NCBI GenBank assembly: GCA_050264575.1
Contig: JBLNGH010000219.1
Coordinates: 1-8,267 of the forward strand
Direction of reading: 5' to 3'
DNA length: 8,267 nt
Origin: DASQFI01 sp050264575
Lineage (GTDB): Bacteria; Acidobacteriota; Vicinamibacteria; Vicinamibacterales; SCN-69-37
A model generated the notes under the pieces. It did not search any database. It saw nothing but the letters and a program-made list of their open reading frames with translations, and was not told the origin of the DNA. The position numbers were made by a program, and so were the translations under genes. Below are positions 1 through 6,634 of the stretch, piece by piece (position 1 is the stretch's first letter; the number at the start of each line of letters is the position of its first letter).

Positions 1-361
1 TCACGTACTCCGACGCCGGAAAGAACCGCCACACCGCAAGGACGACGAGCGCGATTGGCAGGAGAAGCGTGGCGGTCGGACCAGCCGCGTTCCCGCGATA
101 GAGCAACTGGAGCCGGCACGTCACGAGAAGGGCGGCGCCGGCGAGCGCATTGCCCATCAGGAGGCGCTCGAATCGATATTCACCCGCGGCCGCCAGGAGG
201 AGCACCGTAAGGAGCGACCACGCGAGGCTCAGGATCACGTGCCAGAACAGCCGTTCCTCGACGGCCAGGCTGGCGCGGCGGGCGCGATCGCCAATCGGCA
301 GACGGAAGATCAACGCCCCGGGCAGATACGCCACGAGCAGGACGCCGAGCCAGAAACGCAA
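1..361 (-). CDS. Polytopic membrane protein, N-terminal 120 residues (runs off left edge)
   Basis: This reading frame opens six bases after the aminotransferase stop and continues without a stop to the window edge. The only early start I see in frame is TTG (361-359); an AGG about ten bases upstream, in the aminotransferase stop region, is a weak ribosome binding site. A CTG just before it is a less likely alternative. The visible part is very hydrophobic, with likely membrane segments near residues 3-19, 39-60, 67-82 and 95-114. Between the first two lies a charged loop (GDRARRASLAVEERLFW). The position at the end of a glycosyltransferase operon suggests a role in glycan transfer, export or polymerisation, perhaps as a GT-C-like enzyme. 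No catalytic motif is visible in this part, so the function is unassigned. From memory it resembles hypothetical proteins of Acidobacteriota. I am confident it is coding, less so about the exact start. Confidence 0.72.
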   Translation of the reverse strand, partial: MRFWLGVLLVAYLPGALIFRLPIGDRARRASLAVEERLFWHVILSLAWSLLTVLLLAAAGEYRFERLLMGNALAGAALLVTCRLQLLYRGNAAGPTATLLLPIALVVLAVWRFFPASEYV

Positions 362-367
362 CAGCTG

Positions 368-1474
368 CTACCTGACCATCGACGCGGGCCGCCAGGACTG
401 CACTGCGGCCGCGACGACCTCGACGTCGGCGTCCGACAAGTTTGGATTGAGCGGGATGGAACAGACTTCGTCGGCGACGCGGTCGGCGACCGGACACGGC
501 GCGTTGGCGAGATGACGAAGCGCATCCTGTCGCGGAATCGACTTCGGATAGTGCACGAGCGTGCCCACGCCCGCGTCCTGCAGATGCGACTGGAATCGAT
601 CGCGTTCGGGCGTGAGCACCGGGAACAGGTGATAGACGTGTCCGGGGTCGAATTCCGGGGGCACGGCGACGGGCGCGCCCGACAGGAGGCGCCGATACAA
701 CCGCGCGAGTTCGCGGCGGCGCGCCGTCCAGGCGCCGAGAAACCCCAGCCGCGCGCGAAGAATCGCGGCCTGGATCTCGTCCAGGCGGCTGTTCACGCCG
801 AACTCGACGTGCTCGTATTTGCCCGTCTGACCTCCGTTGCGCAGTCGTTTGAGCTTGTCCGCCAGCGCGCGGTCGTTCGTCGTGATCGCGCCACCGTCGC
901 CGAGCGCCCCCAGATTCTTCGTCGGATAGAAGCTGAAGGCGCCGGCCGCGCCAAATGTTCCCACGGGGCGGCCGCCAGACGTGGCCAGATGCGCCTGACA
1001 CGCGTCTTCGACCAGCGCTAATTTGTGCCGTGACGCAATCGCAGCGAACGCCGTCATGTCAGCCGGCTGGCCGTACAGATGGACCGGAAGGATCGCGGCG
1101 GTGCGCGGCGTGATTGCCGACTCCGTCGCCGCCGGGGCCATCGTCAGCCGCTCCGGATCGAGATCGGCAAAGACGGGCGTCGCCCCGGTCATCATGATCG
1201 CGAGCGCCGAGAACGCCGCGGACATCGGCGCGGTGATCACCTCGTCGCCGGGCCCGATGCCAAGCGCGCGCAGCGTGAGGGCAATCGCGTCCGTGCCGGT
1301 GCCGACGCCGACCGCGTAGCTGCTGCCCGAAGCCTTGGCGAACTCGTCCTCGAAGGCCGTGAGCTCCGGCCCGAGGATGAACCAGCCGCGCGCGACGACG
1401 CGATCGATCGCGTCGCGGACCGCGGCGGCATCCGGTCCGGGGACGAGCGACATGAAGGGCACGCGAAGCGTCAT
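368..1474 (-). CDS. DegT/DnrJ/EryC1/StrS family PLP-dependent sugar aminotransferase
   Basis: The 368-residue product has the full length and motif order of the DegT family, which transfers an amino group, usually from glutamate, to a keto group of a nucleotide-linked sugar in the cytoplasm. Visible motifs are GVGTGTDAI (56-64, cofactor phosphate region), HLYGQPADM (132-140), VEDACQAH (155-162; Asp157 should contact the PLP ring nitrogen) and SFYPTKNLGALGDGG (181-195) with Lys186 as the aldimine lysine. GVNSRLDEIQAA (226-237) is the usual family motif after it. The SFYPxKNLGALGDGG form is, as I recall, closer to 3-keto sugar aminotransferases (QdtB, FdtB, DesV) than to the ArnB/WecE 4-keto group, which usually reads GEGG. 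The substrate is therefore guessed as a dTDP-3-keto-deoxyhexose. Its ATG overlaps the stop of the upstream epimerase gene by four bases (ATGA), which suggests translational coupling. All key residues are present. Confidence 0.95.
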   Translation of the reverse strand: MTLRVPFMSLVPGPDAAAVRDAIDRVVARGWFILGPELTAFEDEFAKASGSSYAVGVGTGTDAIALTLRALGIGPGDEVITAPMSAAFSALAIMMTGATPVFADLDPERLTMAPAATESAITPRTAAILPVHLYGQPADMTAFAAIASRHKLALVEDACQAHLATSGGRPVGTFGAAGAFSFYPTKNLGALGDGGAITTNDRALADKLKRLRNGGQTGKYEHVEFGVNSRLDEIQAAILRARLGFLGAWTARRRELARLYRRLLSGAPVAVPPEFDPGHVYHLFPVLTPERDRFQSHLQDAGVGTLVHYPKSIPRQDALRHLANAPCPVADRVADEVCSIPLNPNLSDADVEVVAAAVQSWRPASMVR

Positions 1475-2496
1475 GACGGTCGTGGCGAGTCGGGCTCGTC
1501 GAGATACTTATCGAGATGGGCGCGATAGTACGCCAGCGTGCGGGTCAGGCCGTCTCGCAGTGTGACGGCAGGCCGCCAGCCGGTGGCTTTGCAGAACTTG
1601 GTCGAATCCGAATAGAACGAACCGATGTCGATGCGCCGCTTGTCCTCGGGCCATTCGATGAAGCGCACCGAGCCGCGCCCGCTCCGGTCGATCAGCAGCG
1701 TGACGAGATCGCGGTGCGCGATCGGCTCGCTGCCGCCCACGTTGAAGACGTCGCCGTTGCACGCATCGGACGCGCCCGCTCGCAGGAACGCGTCGCCGAC
1801 GTCGTCGACGTACACGAAATCGCGGATCTGCGACCCGTCGCCGTAAATCTGAATCTCTTTCCCCTCGAGCGCGAGCCGGACGAACCAGCCGATGAATCCC
1901 TGCCGGTTGTTCCGGATGAGCTGACGCGGGCCGTACACGTTCGTCAGCCGCAGCGAGCACGCGCGCACGTCGAAGACGTTGTTGTAGACGAGATGGTAGT
2001 ACTCGCCCGCGGCCTTGTTGATGCCGTTGATGTCGGTGGGCCGGACCAGCTGCGTTTCGTCCACCGGCAGACGATCGGGCCGCCCGTAGATCTGCCGCGT
2101 GCCGGCGTAGACCACCTTCGTCCCCGGGTTGTGCTGCCGGCAGGCCTCGAGGATCGTGAGCTGCGCGCGGCAGTTGATCTCGAGATCGGTGTGCGGGTCG
2201 CGCATGCTGTCGATGTGACTGACCTGACCCGCGAGGTTGAAAATCACGTCGCGGCCGCGCACCAGGTAGTTCATCGTCGTGCTCTGCCGCACGTCGGCGA
2301 TGTTGACGCGCAGCCGGTCTTCGATACCCGCGATGTTGAAGAGGTTGCCGCCGTAGTCCGGCAGCAGGGAATCGATCACCAGGACGTCGGCGCCGAGGTC
2401 GACCAGTTGCCGCGCGAGATTCGATCCGATGAAGCCGAGGCCGCCGGTGATGAGCACACGCCGACCGCGATAGAAGTCGCGATAGTCCTGGCTCAT
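1471..2496 (-). CDS. Extended-SDR NAD-dependent nucleotide-sugar epimerase/dehydratase
   Basis: The product (341 residues from the ATG at 2496) is a cytoplasmic Rossmann-fold sugar-nucleotide enzyme. It has the glycine motif GGLGFIGSNLA (18-28), an acidic residue at the end of strand two (Asp42) that favours NAD, FNLAGQVSHIDSM (86-98), RLTNVYGPRQ (183-192), and the substrate-side motif IRDFVYVDDV (224-233). The catalytic triad is odd: Thr133 and Lys161 are in place, but the position four before the Lys, normally Tyr, is Asn157 (NGINKAAGE). I recall a clade of UDP-glucose 4-epimerase-like proteins sharing this NGINK pattern and the RRIDIGSFY and LGW-like C-terminal motifs, so this is probably a family trait, not an error. 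The exact reaction is unknown. The frame extends upstream to a GTG at 2523, but ATG 2496 places the Rossmann motif at the usual distance; neither start has a clear Shine-Dalgarno. The stop overlaps the aminotransferase start, so the two probably act on the same sugar pathway. Confidence 0.92.
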   Translation of the reverse strand: MSQDYRDFYRGRRVLITGGLGFIGSNLARQLVDLGADVLVIDSLLPDYGGNLFNIAGIEDRLRVNIADVRQSTTMNYLVRGRDVIFNLAGQVSHIDSMRDPHTDLEINCRAQLTILEACRQHNPGTKVVYAGTRQIYGRPDRLPVDETQLVRPTDINGINKAAGEYYHLVYNNVFDVRACSLRLTNVYGPRQLIRNNRQGFIGWFVRLALEGKEIQIYGDGSQIRDFVYVDDVGDAFLRAGASDACNGDVFNVGGSEPIAHRDLVTLLIDRSGRGSVRFIEWPEDKRRIDIGSFYSDSTKFCKATGWRPAVTLRDGLTRTLAYYRAHLDKYLDEPDSPRPS

Positions 2497-2541
2497 GAGG
2501 GGTGACGCCACACCGCGCCACACACGCTAGCACGCGTCGCA

Positions 2542-2561
2542 ACGCGTCTCAACTGACGCGT
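2542..2561 (-). other. Hairpin over the GT4 stop codon, part of a triple ACGCGT cluster
   Basis: ACGCGTC (2542-2548) and GACGCGT (2555-2561) are exact inverted copies, giving a 7-bp stem around a 6-base loop that contains the TGA of the upstream GT4 gene (2551-2549). A third ACGCGT at 2532-2537 could pair instead with the copy at 2542-2547 across a 4-base loop, so two exclusive folds are possible. No T-run follows on the transcribed strand, so this is not a classical intrinsic terminator. It lies at the only sizeable gap in the operon (2497-2548), where no convincing promoter is visible. A role in RNA processing, partial termination or mRNA stability is possible; a chance effect of GC-rich sequence is also possible. 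Confidence 0.4.
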
Positions 2562-3808
2562 CCAGACTTTCCGGCGTCCGGTTTTCCTGGCTTCTCCAAG
2601 CGCACGCGATCGTACGCGGCCTCGAAACGCTCGGCGACTCGAGGCCAGCCGAAATCGCGAATCACGCTGGCGCGCGCGGCGACGCCCAGATCGTGCGCGC
2701 GGGTCGGGTGCCAGAGCAGATCGCGGATCGCGGCGGCCAGCGCCGCCGGATCGCGCTCGACGACGAGCCGGCCGGTCTTGCCATCCTCAATCGCCTGCGG
2801 CAGACCGCCGATTCGCGTCGCGACGACCGGCGTCGCCGTCGAGAGCGCCTCGAGCGCGAAGTTCGGGAGGCCGTCCACGTTTCCCGCCTCGTCGCGCACG
2901 GACGGGACGACGACGACATCGGCCGCGGCCGACAGTCGTCCGACGTCGTCCTGCGATCGAAATCCGATCAGCGTGACGCGTCCGCCGGCCGCCTGTGTGA
3001 GGGCCTGCAGTTCGTCGCGAAGGTCGCCCTCGCCGGCAATCACGACACGCACCTCGGGAAATGTCTCGCCAAGCAATCGAGCGGCCGCGATCAGGTGCTC
3101 GAACCCTTTCTTGCGGACGAGACGGCCGGCACTGAAGACGAGGGGTGCATGGCCGATGCCGAGCTCGCGCCGCACCTGCTCGCGCACGCTGCCGCTCGGA
3201 GCGAAGCGGGACGCATCGACGCCGTACAGGACCGTTTCCGTTCTTGCGGGATCGGCGCCCAGATTGATCGTCCGGAGCCGAAGGTCGTCGCTGCAGGCCG
3301 TGACCCATCCCGCCCGGCGCAACGCGCTGCGTGCGGCGGCGCGCGCGGCATCGTTCCGCTCGGCGACGAAGACGTCCGATCCGTGGGCGCTGATGACGAG
3401 CGGCAGCCCGCGGGCGGCCAGTGCGGCGATGACGCCCCCGGGCACAACCCAGTGGGCGTGGAGCACCGTCGCTCGCCGTTTTCGTGCGACTCGAAGCGTT
3501 TTCCAGGCGCCGCTGGTCATCGCCAGCGGGGCCATCATCCACGCCGCGAGGCGCAGCTGCGTGTCGGCGCGCAGACCGGTCGCGTAGCCGAAGACGTTCA
3601 GCGGCGCGACCGGCGCGTACCGAAAGAAATGAAAGTGCACGCCGTCTTCGACCTCTTGGCGGGTCAGGGCCGGATGCCACGGCGCCACGATGTGTACTTC
3701 GTGTCCGCGCGCGGCGACGCCTTTTGCGATCGGCTCGATGAAGCTCCCGACTCCGTCACCGGGAAAACGGGGATAGGAAGTCGTGACCATGACGACGACG
3801 TGACGCAT
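2549..3808 (-). CDS. GT4 family glycosyltransferase (GT-B fold)
   Basis: This 419-residue protein is a complete retaining GT-B transferase of family GT4, expected to move a sugar from a nucleotide donor to a lipid-linked or growing glycan acceptor at the cytoplasmic membrane face. The N-terminal domain starts with VVVMVTTSYPRFPGDGVGSF (4-23), including the glycine-rich acceptor loop, and carries HAHWVVPGG (117-125) and SAHGSDVF (140-147). The C-terminal domain has FSAGRLVRKKGFEHL (225-239), where Arg229 and Lys234 should bind the donor phosphates, then IAGEGDLRDEL (257-267). The E-x7-E-like motif is DGLPNFALE (312-320), with Asp in the first place, a common variant. The last 15 residues are charged and Lys/Pro rich and lie outside the fold. 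The ATG lies three bases after the upstream stop, with a weak GGGA at 3819-3816 as ribosome binding site. The sugar specificity cannot be read from sequence. Confidence 0.94.
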   Translation of the reverse strand: MRHVVVMVTTSYPRFPGDGVGSFIEPIAKGVAARGHEVHIVAPWHPALTRQEVEDGVHFHFFRYAPVAPLNVFGYATGLRADTQLRLAAWMMAPLAMTSGAWKTLRVARKRRATVLHAHWVVPGGVIAALAARGLPLVISAHGSDVFVAERNDAARAAARSALRRAGWVTACSDDLRLRTINLGADPARTETVLYGVDASRFAPSGSVREQVRRELGIGHAPLVFSAGRLVRKKGFEHLIAAARLLGETFPEVRVVIAGEGDLRDELQALTQAAGGRVTLIGFRSQDDVGRLSAAADVVVVPSVRDEAGNVDGLPNFALEALSTATPVVATRIGGLPQAIEDGKTGRLVVERDPAALAAAIRDLLWHPTRAHDLGVAARASVIRDFGWPRVAERFEAAYDRVRLEKPGKPDAGKSGRVS

Positions 3809-3811
3809 GGG

Positions 3812-4561
3812 TCAATCCCGGTGACGCTCCGTGGACTGCGTCGTGCTGCGTCTGATCCGGCCGCCGCTCAATACGAGCCGCCAGGGCGTGAGCAGCGATT
3901 CGATCAGCACCGGAGACGATACCTTCGAGTATCCCTCCTCACGCTCGACGAAGACGATAGGAACTTCTCCAATCCGGAAGCCGCGGCGGGCCGCCTGGTA
4001 GAGCATTTCGGTCAGGAAGGCGTAGCCGCTGGCGCGCGGATCCTCGAGTGAGAGCGCGGCGAGCGCCTCGCGGCGCCAGAGACGAAACCCGCTGGTGCAG
4101 TCGTGCGGCCGTAAACCGGTGATGGTCCGGATGTACCGGTTCGCAAATGCCGACAGCGCAATCCGGTGGACGGGCCAGTTCACGACGCTCACGCCGTGGA
4201 GGTACCGGGAGCCGATCACGAGATCGAACTGATCCAGCCCGGCGCGGAGGTCAGGCAGGTACTTGGGATCGTGCGACAAGTCGGCATCCATCTGTCCGAT
4301 GGCGCCGGCGCCGGTGGACAGCGCGTGTCTGAGACCATCGACGTACGCGCGGCCCAGTCCACGCGGCCCGTTGCGGTGCAACACCTCCAGCCGTCCGGCG
4401 AACCGCCCGGCCGCCAGCGAATCGGCGACGGCACCGGTTCCATCAGGGGACGCGTCATCGACGACCAGCAGGCGCGCCCATTCGTGGTGAAGGATCCCGT
4501 CGGTCACACGTTCGATATTCGGCCGCTCGTTGTAGGTGGGGAGCACGATCAAAACCGTCAC
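3812..4561 (-). CDS. Dpm1-like polyprenol-phosphate mannosyltransferase (GT2, no C-terminal membrane domain)
   Basis: From the GTG at 4561 the product has 249 residues, the size of the soluble-type dolichol/polyprenol-phosphate mannose synthases. These transfer a sugar, usually mannose from GDP-mannose, to a polyprenyl phosphate on the cytoplasmic face. Motifs in order: VLPTYNERPNI (6-16), VVDDASPDGTG (33-43), the metal-binding MDADLSHDP (91-99), IGSRY (116-120), DCTSGFRLWRREAL (154-167) and the basic VEREEGYSK (205-213). No strong transmembrane pair follows, unlike the two GT2 proteins encoded upstream. The frame is open to an ATG at 4702, but those 47 extra residues are Arg/Ala rich and overlap the GT39 coding region. 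The GTG start gives a 4-base GTGA overlap with the GT39 stop, a good GAGGG seven bases upstream, and the normal family N-terminus. Mannose as the sugar is inferred from the family; glucose or another hexose is possible. Confidence 0.92.
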   Translation of the reverse strand: MTVLIVLPTYNERPNIERVTDGILHHEWARLLVVDDASPDGTGAVADSLAAGRFAGRLEVLHRNGPRGLGRAYVDGLRHALSTGAGAIGQMDADLSHDPKYLPDLRAGLDQFDLVIGSRYLHGVSVVNWPVHRIALSAFANRYIRTITGLRPHDCTSGFRLWRREALAALSLEDPRASGYAFLTEMLYQAARRGFRIGEVPIVFVEREEGYSKVSSPVLIESLLTPWRLVLSGGRIRRSTTQSTERHRD

Positions 4562-5787
4562 GAGCGCGCCCTCATCTCGCGTGCCGGCGCGAACGCGGCG
4601 CCCGCGCAGACGACGAGCACCGGATCGATCACGGGAATCCGGAATCGCTCCTGCGGGAAGAAAAGCAGGCACACGGCAATCGCGGAACCGCCGAGCAGCC
4701 ACAGTCCCGGGGCGCCTCCGCGATGGTGCCCCAGTCGAATGAAGCCGACGATGGCGATCGCCAGCGCGAGTCCGTACGAAATCGCGGACGCGCCGTAGTA
4801 GAGCCGGGAATGCATCGTGTACGAGGGTCCGATCGGCACCACGAGATAGAACACCTTTCGCAGCTCGAGCAGCAGCCAGTCGATCGGGTGCGATCGGATC
4901 CAGCTCATGGCCTCGCGATAGTAGACCGGCTCCATGGCCTCTTCGCTGAGCGACGGGTACTGCCGGCGCAGCGCCTGGCTCTCGAGCTTCAGGTGCGGGT
5001 TCGACGCGAGATCACCTTCGCCCCGCGCGCGCGGGTGGTTGCCAGTCCAGAACGTCACGCCGCCTTCGGTCGCGACCAGCACGAACCGTCCGTACTCGCG
5101 CGTGTTGCGCGCGGACCATGGGGCGACCACCAGCGCCGCGCCGACGATCAACGCCAGCGCAAACGCCAGTCGTCGGTGCCACGCCAGCCAGACCAGCGCG
5201 AGCGGCACGAACAGCAACGTCGACGGGCGGATCAGGATCGCGACGCCGCACAAGACTCCGGTTGCGGCCGCGAGCCGCCACGCCGAGCGACCGTTTCTCT
5301 CGACGGCGCGATCGAAGAGCCAGACGAGGAGGAGCCCGATGGGCCAGGCGATGGCCTCGCTCCAGGCGTACGCCGCAACCCACACGAGCGGGGGATACGC
5401 CGCCGCCAGAAATGCCGCGACCGTCGCGGCGCGACGGCCCGCCAGACGTCCAGCCAGCAGACCGACGAGCACCACGCCGGCTGTACCCACAATGGACTGC
5501 GCGATCTTGACTGACGTGGGAACCGCGCTGGGGACGTGGCGTCCGCCGCCCACGAGCGCCAGAAACACCGGATAGCCCGGCGCGCGACCGAACGGATCCT
5601 GCGGACCGGACAGGATCTCAGCGTCGTAGACGAAGCCACGTCCGGAGGCCAGGCCGCGCGCGAGAGACAGATATTCGCGCTCGTCGCGCGTGAGCGGCTG
5701 CCCGACCCAGTAGACGAGTCCGAAGGCGAGTCGAAGCGTGAGCCCGAGCACGGCGGCGGCGACGAGAGCCGTCCTACTTCCGCCCAT
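4558..5787 (-). CDS. GT39/ArnT-like GT-C membrane glycosyltransferase
   Basis: This 409-residue protein is a multi-pass membrane enzyme of the PMT/ArnT type (GT-C fold), which takes a sugar from a polyprenyl-phosphate donor and adds it to a protein, lipid A or glycan outside the cytoplasm. After the first helix (about 7-27) comes the first outer loop with LTRDEREYLSLARGLASGRG (32-51); the Asp35-Glu36 pair is the expected catalytic acidic site. RAPGYPVFLALVG (68-80) and AYAWSEA (139-145) are further family marks. Hydrophobic segments recur near 97-115, 121-135, 146-158, 172-201, 206-223, 306-320, 332-350 and 360-377, with a final one near 384-400. The outer loop WTGNHPRARGEG (247-258) is also typical. 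At 409 residues it is shorter than ArnT or yeast PMTs, with little beyond the last helix. Its start overlaps the upstream GT2 stop by 14 bases, and its stop overlaps the Dpm1-like start; this links it to its likely donor-making enzymes. The acceptor is unknown. Confidence 0.9.
   Translation of the reverse strand: MGGSRTALVAAAVLGLTLRLAFGLVYWVGQPLTRDEREYLSLARGLASGRGFVYDAEILSGPQDPFGRAPGYPVFLALVGGGRHVPSAVPTSVKIAQSIVGTAGVVLVGLLAGRLAGRRAATVAAFLAAAYPPLVWVAAYAWSEAIAWPIGLLLVWLFDRAVERNGRSAWRLAAATGVLCGVAILIRPSTLLFVPLALVWLAWHRRLAFALALIVGAALVVAPWSARNTREYGRFVLVATEGGVTFWTGNHPRARGEGDLASNPHLKLESQALRRQYPSLSEEAMEPVYYREAMSWIRSHPIDWLLLELRKVFYLVVPIGPSYTMHSRLYYGASAISYGLALAIAIVGFIRLGHHRGGAPGLWLLGGSAIAVCLLFFPQERFRIPVIDPVLVVCAGAAFAPAREMRARS
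4569..4573 (-). promoter_or_regulatory. Ribosome binding site for the Dpm1-like gene
   Basis: GAGGG on the minus strand lies seven bases before the GTG at 4561-4559. It sits inside the last codons of the GT39 gene and decides for the GTG start over the far upstream ATG at 4702. Confidence 0.65.
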
Positions 5788-6634
5788 CGAAGCGCAGCGC
5801 CGCGACCTGATCCGAGACGAGCCCGACGAGAAACACGATGACCGCGAACATGATCAGCAGCACCGCGCCGTTCGGAATCTTGCCCTGCTCGATGATCGTG
5901 TAGAGCGCGTATGCGGCGCCGGTGAGAAACGACACGACCGAGATCGGCAGAAAGATGCGGAGCGGACTGAAGATCGTCATCACGCGCATCATGATGAGCA
6001 GGAACTTCGGACCGTCACGCGACAGCCGGATCTTCGACTCGCCGACACGCTGCCGCGCGTCGATCGGCTCGAACGCGACGTTGTAGCCCGCGCGAACGAA
6101 CGCCATCGTCGTCGTGGTCGGCGTCGAAAACCCGTTCGGCAGCAGGTGCAGGAACTCCAGCAGGCACTCGCGCCGTGCCGCGCGAAATCCCGAGGTAAGA
6201 TCGGGGATCTCACGCTCCGTGAGAAAGCTGGCGAGCCCGTTCAGCACCGCATTGCCCGCGCGCCGTGTGAGCCCGGCCTGCGTGCCCGGCGCGCGCGCGC
6301 CGACGACCAGGTCGTACTCGCCGAGCCGGGACGCCAGCCGCACCGCATCCGAGGGCGGGTGCTGTCCGTCGCCGTCCATGATCAGCAGGAATTCGCCCGA
6401 CGCGGCGCGAATGCCGGTCTTGACCGCCGCGCCATTGCCTTTCGTGTACGGATGGCGCAACACCCTCGCGCCCGCCGCCGTCGCGCGCGCGGCCGTGTCG
6501 TCCGACGAGCCATCGTCTACGACGAGAATCTCGGCCCAGGCCGCCGCGCCAGCCAATTGACGGACGACCTCCGCGATGGCGGCGCCCTCGTTGAGGGCCG
6601 GGACTACAACCGAGACGGTGCGCGGGTCGGCCAT
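5774..6634 (-). CDS. GT2 polyprenyl-phosphate glycosyltransferase with two C-terminal membrane helices (GtrB/ArnC/Dpm1-like)
   Basis: The 286-residue protein has a GT-A catalytic domain followed by two membrane helices, the layout of GtrB and ArnC, which load a sugar from a nucleotide donor onto undecaprenyl phosphate. Motifs in order are VVVPALNEG (9-17), VVDDGSSDDT (38-47), PYTKGNGAAVKTG (62-74), the metal-binding MDGDGQHPP (86-94), DLTSGFRAARRE (145-156), STPTTTTMAF (170-179) and RVGESKIR (196-203). The stretch around 208-226 should be the interface helix, and the membrane helices lie near 227-247 and 256-275. A short RFDGRK tail ends it. The ATG follows the upstream stop directly (TGAATG), so reinitiation by the same ribosomes is likely. 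The gene overlaps the GT39 gene by 14 bases, and the pair resembles a donor-synthase/transferase couple. The sugar is not readable; glucose and mannose are the usual choices for this type. Confidence 0.93.
   Translation of the reverse strand: MADPRTVSVVVPALNEGAAIAEVVRQLAGAAAWAEILVVDDGSSDDTAARATAAGARVLRHPYTKGNGAAVKTGIRAASGEFLLIMDGDGQHPPSDAVRLASRLGEYDLVVGARAPGTQAGLTRRAGNAVLNGLASFLTEREIPDLTSGFRAARRECLLEFLHLLPNGFSTPTTTTMAFVRAGYNVAFEPIDARQRVGESKIRLSRDGPKFLLIMMRVMTIFSPLRIFLPISVVSFLTGAAYALYTIIEQGKIPNGAVLLIMFAVIVFLVGLVSDQVAALRFDGRK

Noticed and set aside
180..1001. Minus-strand frame of 273 codons inside the aminotransferase
   Set aside because: It is an alternative frame of the aminotransferase gene, made of Arg/Ala/Ser-rich sequence with no motif.
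1516..2505. Plus-strand open frame (329 codons) opposite the epimerase
   Set aside because: It is an antisense shadow: low-complexity charged composition, no motif, and the opposite strand encodes a clear SDR.
2497..2523. N-terminal extension of the epimerase to a GTG at 2523
   Set aside because: The nine extra residues have no supporting ribosome binding site, and the ATG at 2496 gives the usual distance to the Rossmann glycine motif. It cannot be fully excluded.
2542..2561. Intrinsic terminator after the GT4 gene
   Set aside because: The stem is only 7 bp and no T-run follows on the transcribed strand, so it was kept only as a hairpin of unknown role.
2502..3587. Plus-strand frame of 361 codons, Ser/Arg/Thr rich
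   Set aside because: It is the antisense frame of the GT4 gene; the composition is that of a translated complement, not of a protein.
2693..4051. Long plus-strand open frame (452 codons) opposite the GT4 and Dpm1-like genes
   Set aside because: It is rich in Arg, Asp, Gln and Gly with no fold or motif, and lies wholly opposite two well-supported genes. High-GC codon use leaves the antisense frame open.
6288..6301. 14-base GC-alternating palindrome that could adopt Z-DNA
   Set aside because: It lies inside the GT2 coding region and simply encodes part of VVGARAPG with GC-rich codons; such runs are expected in this base composition.
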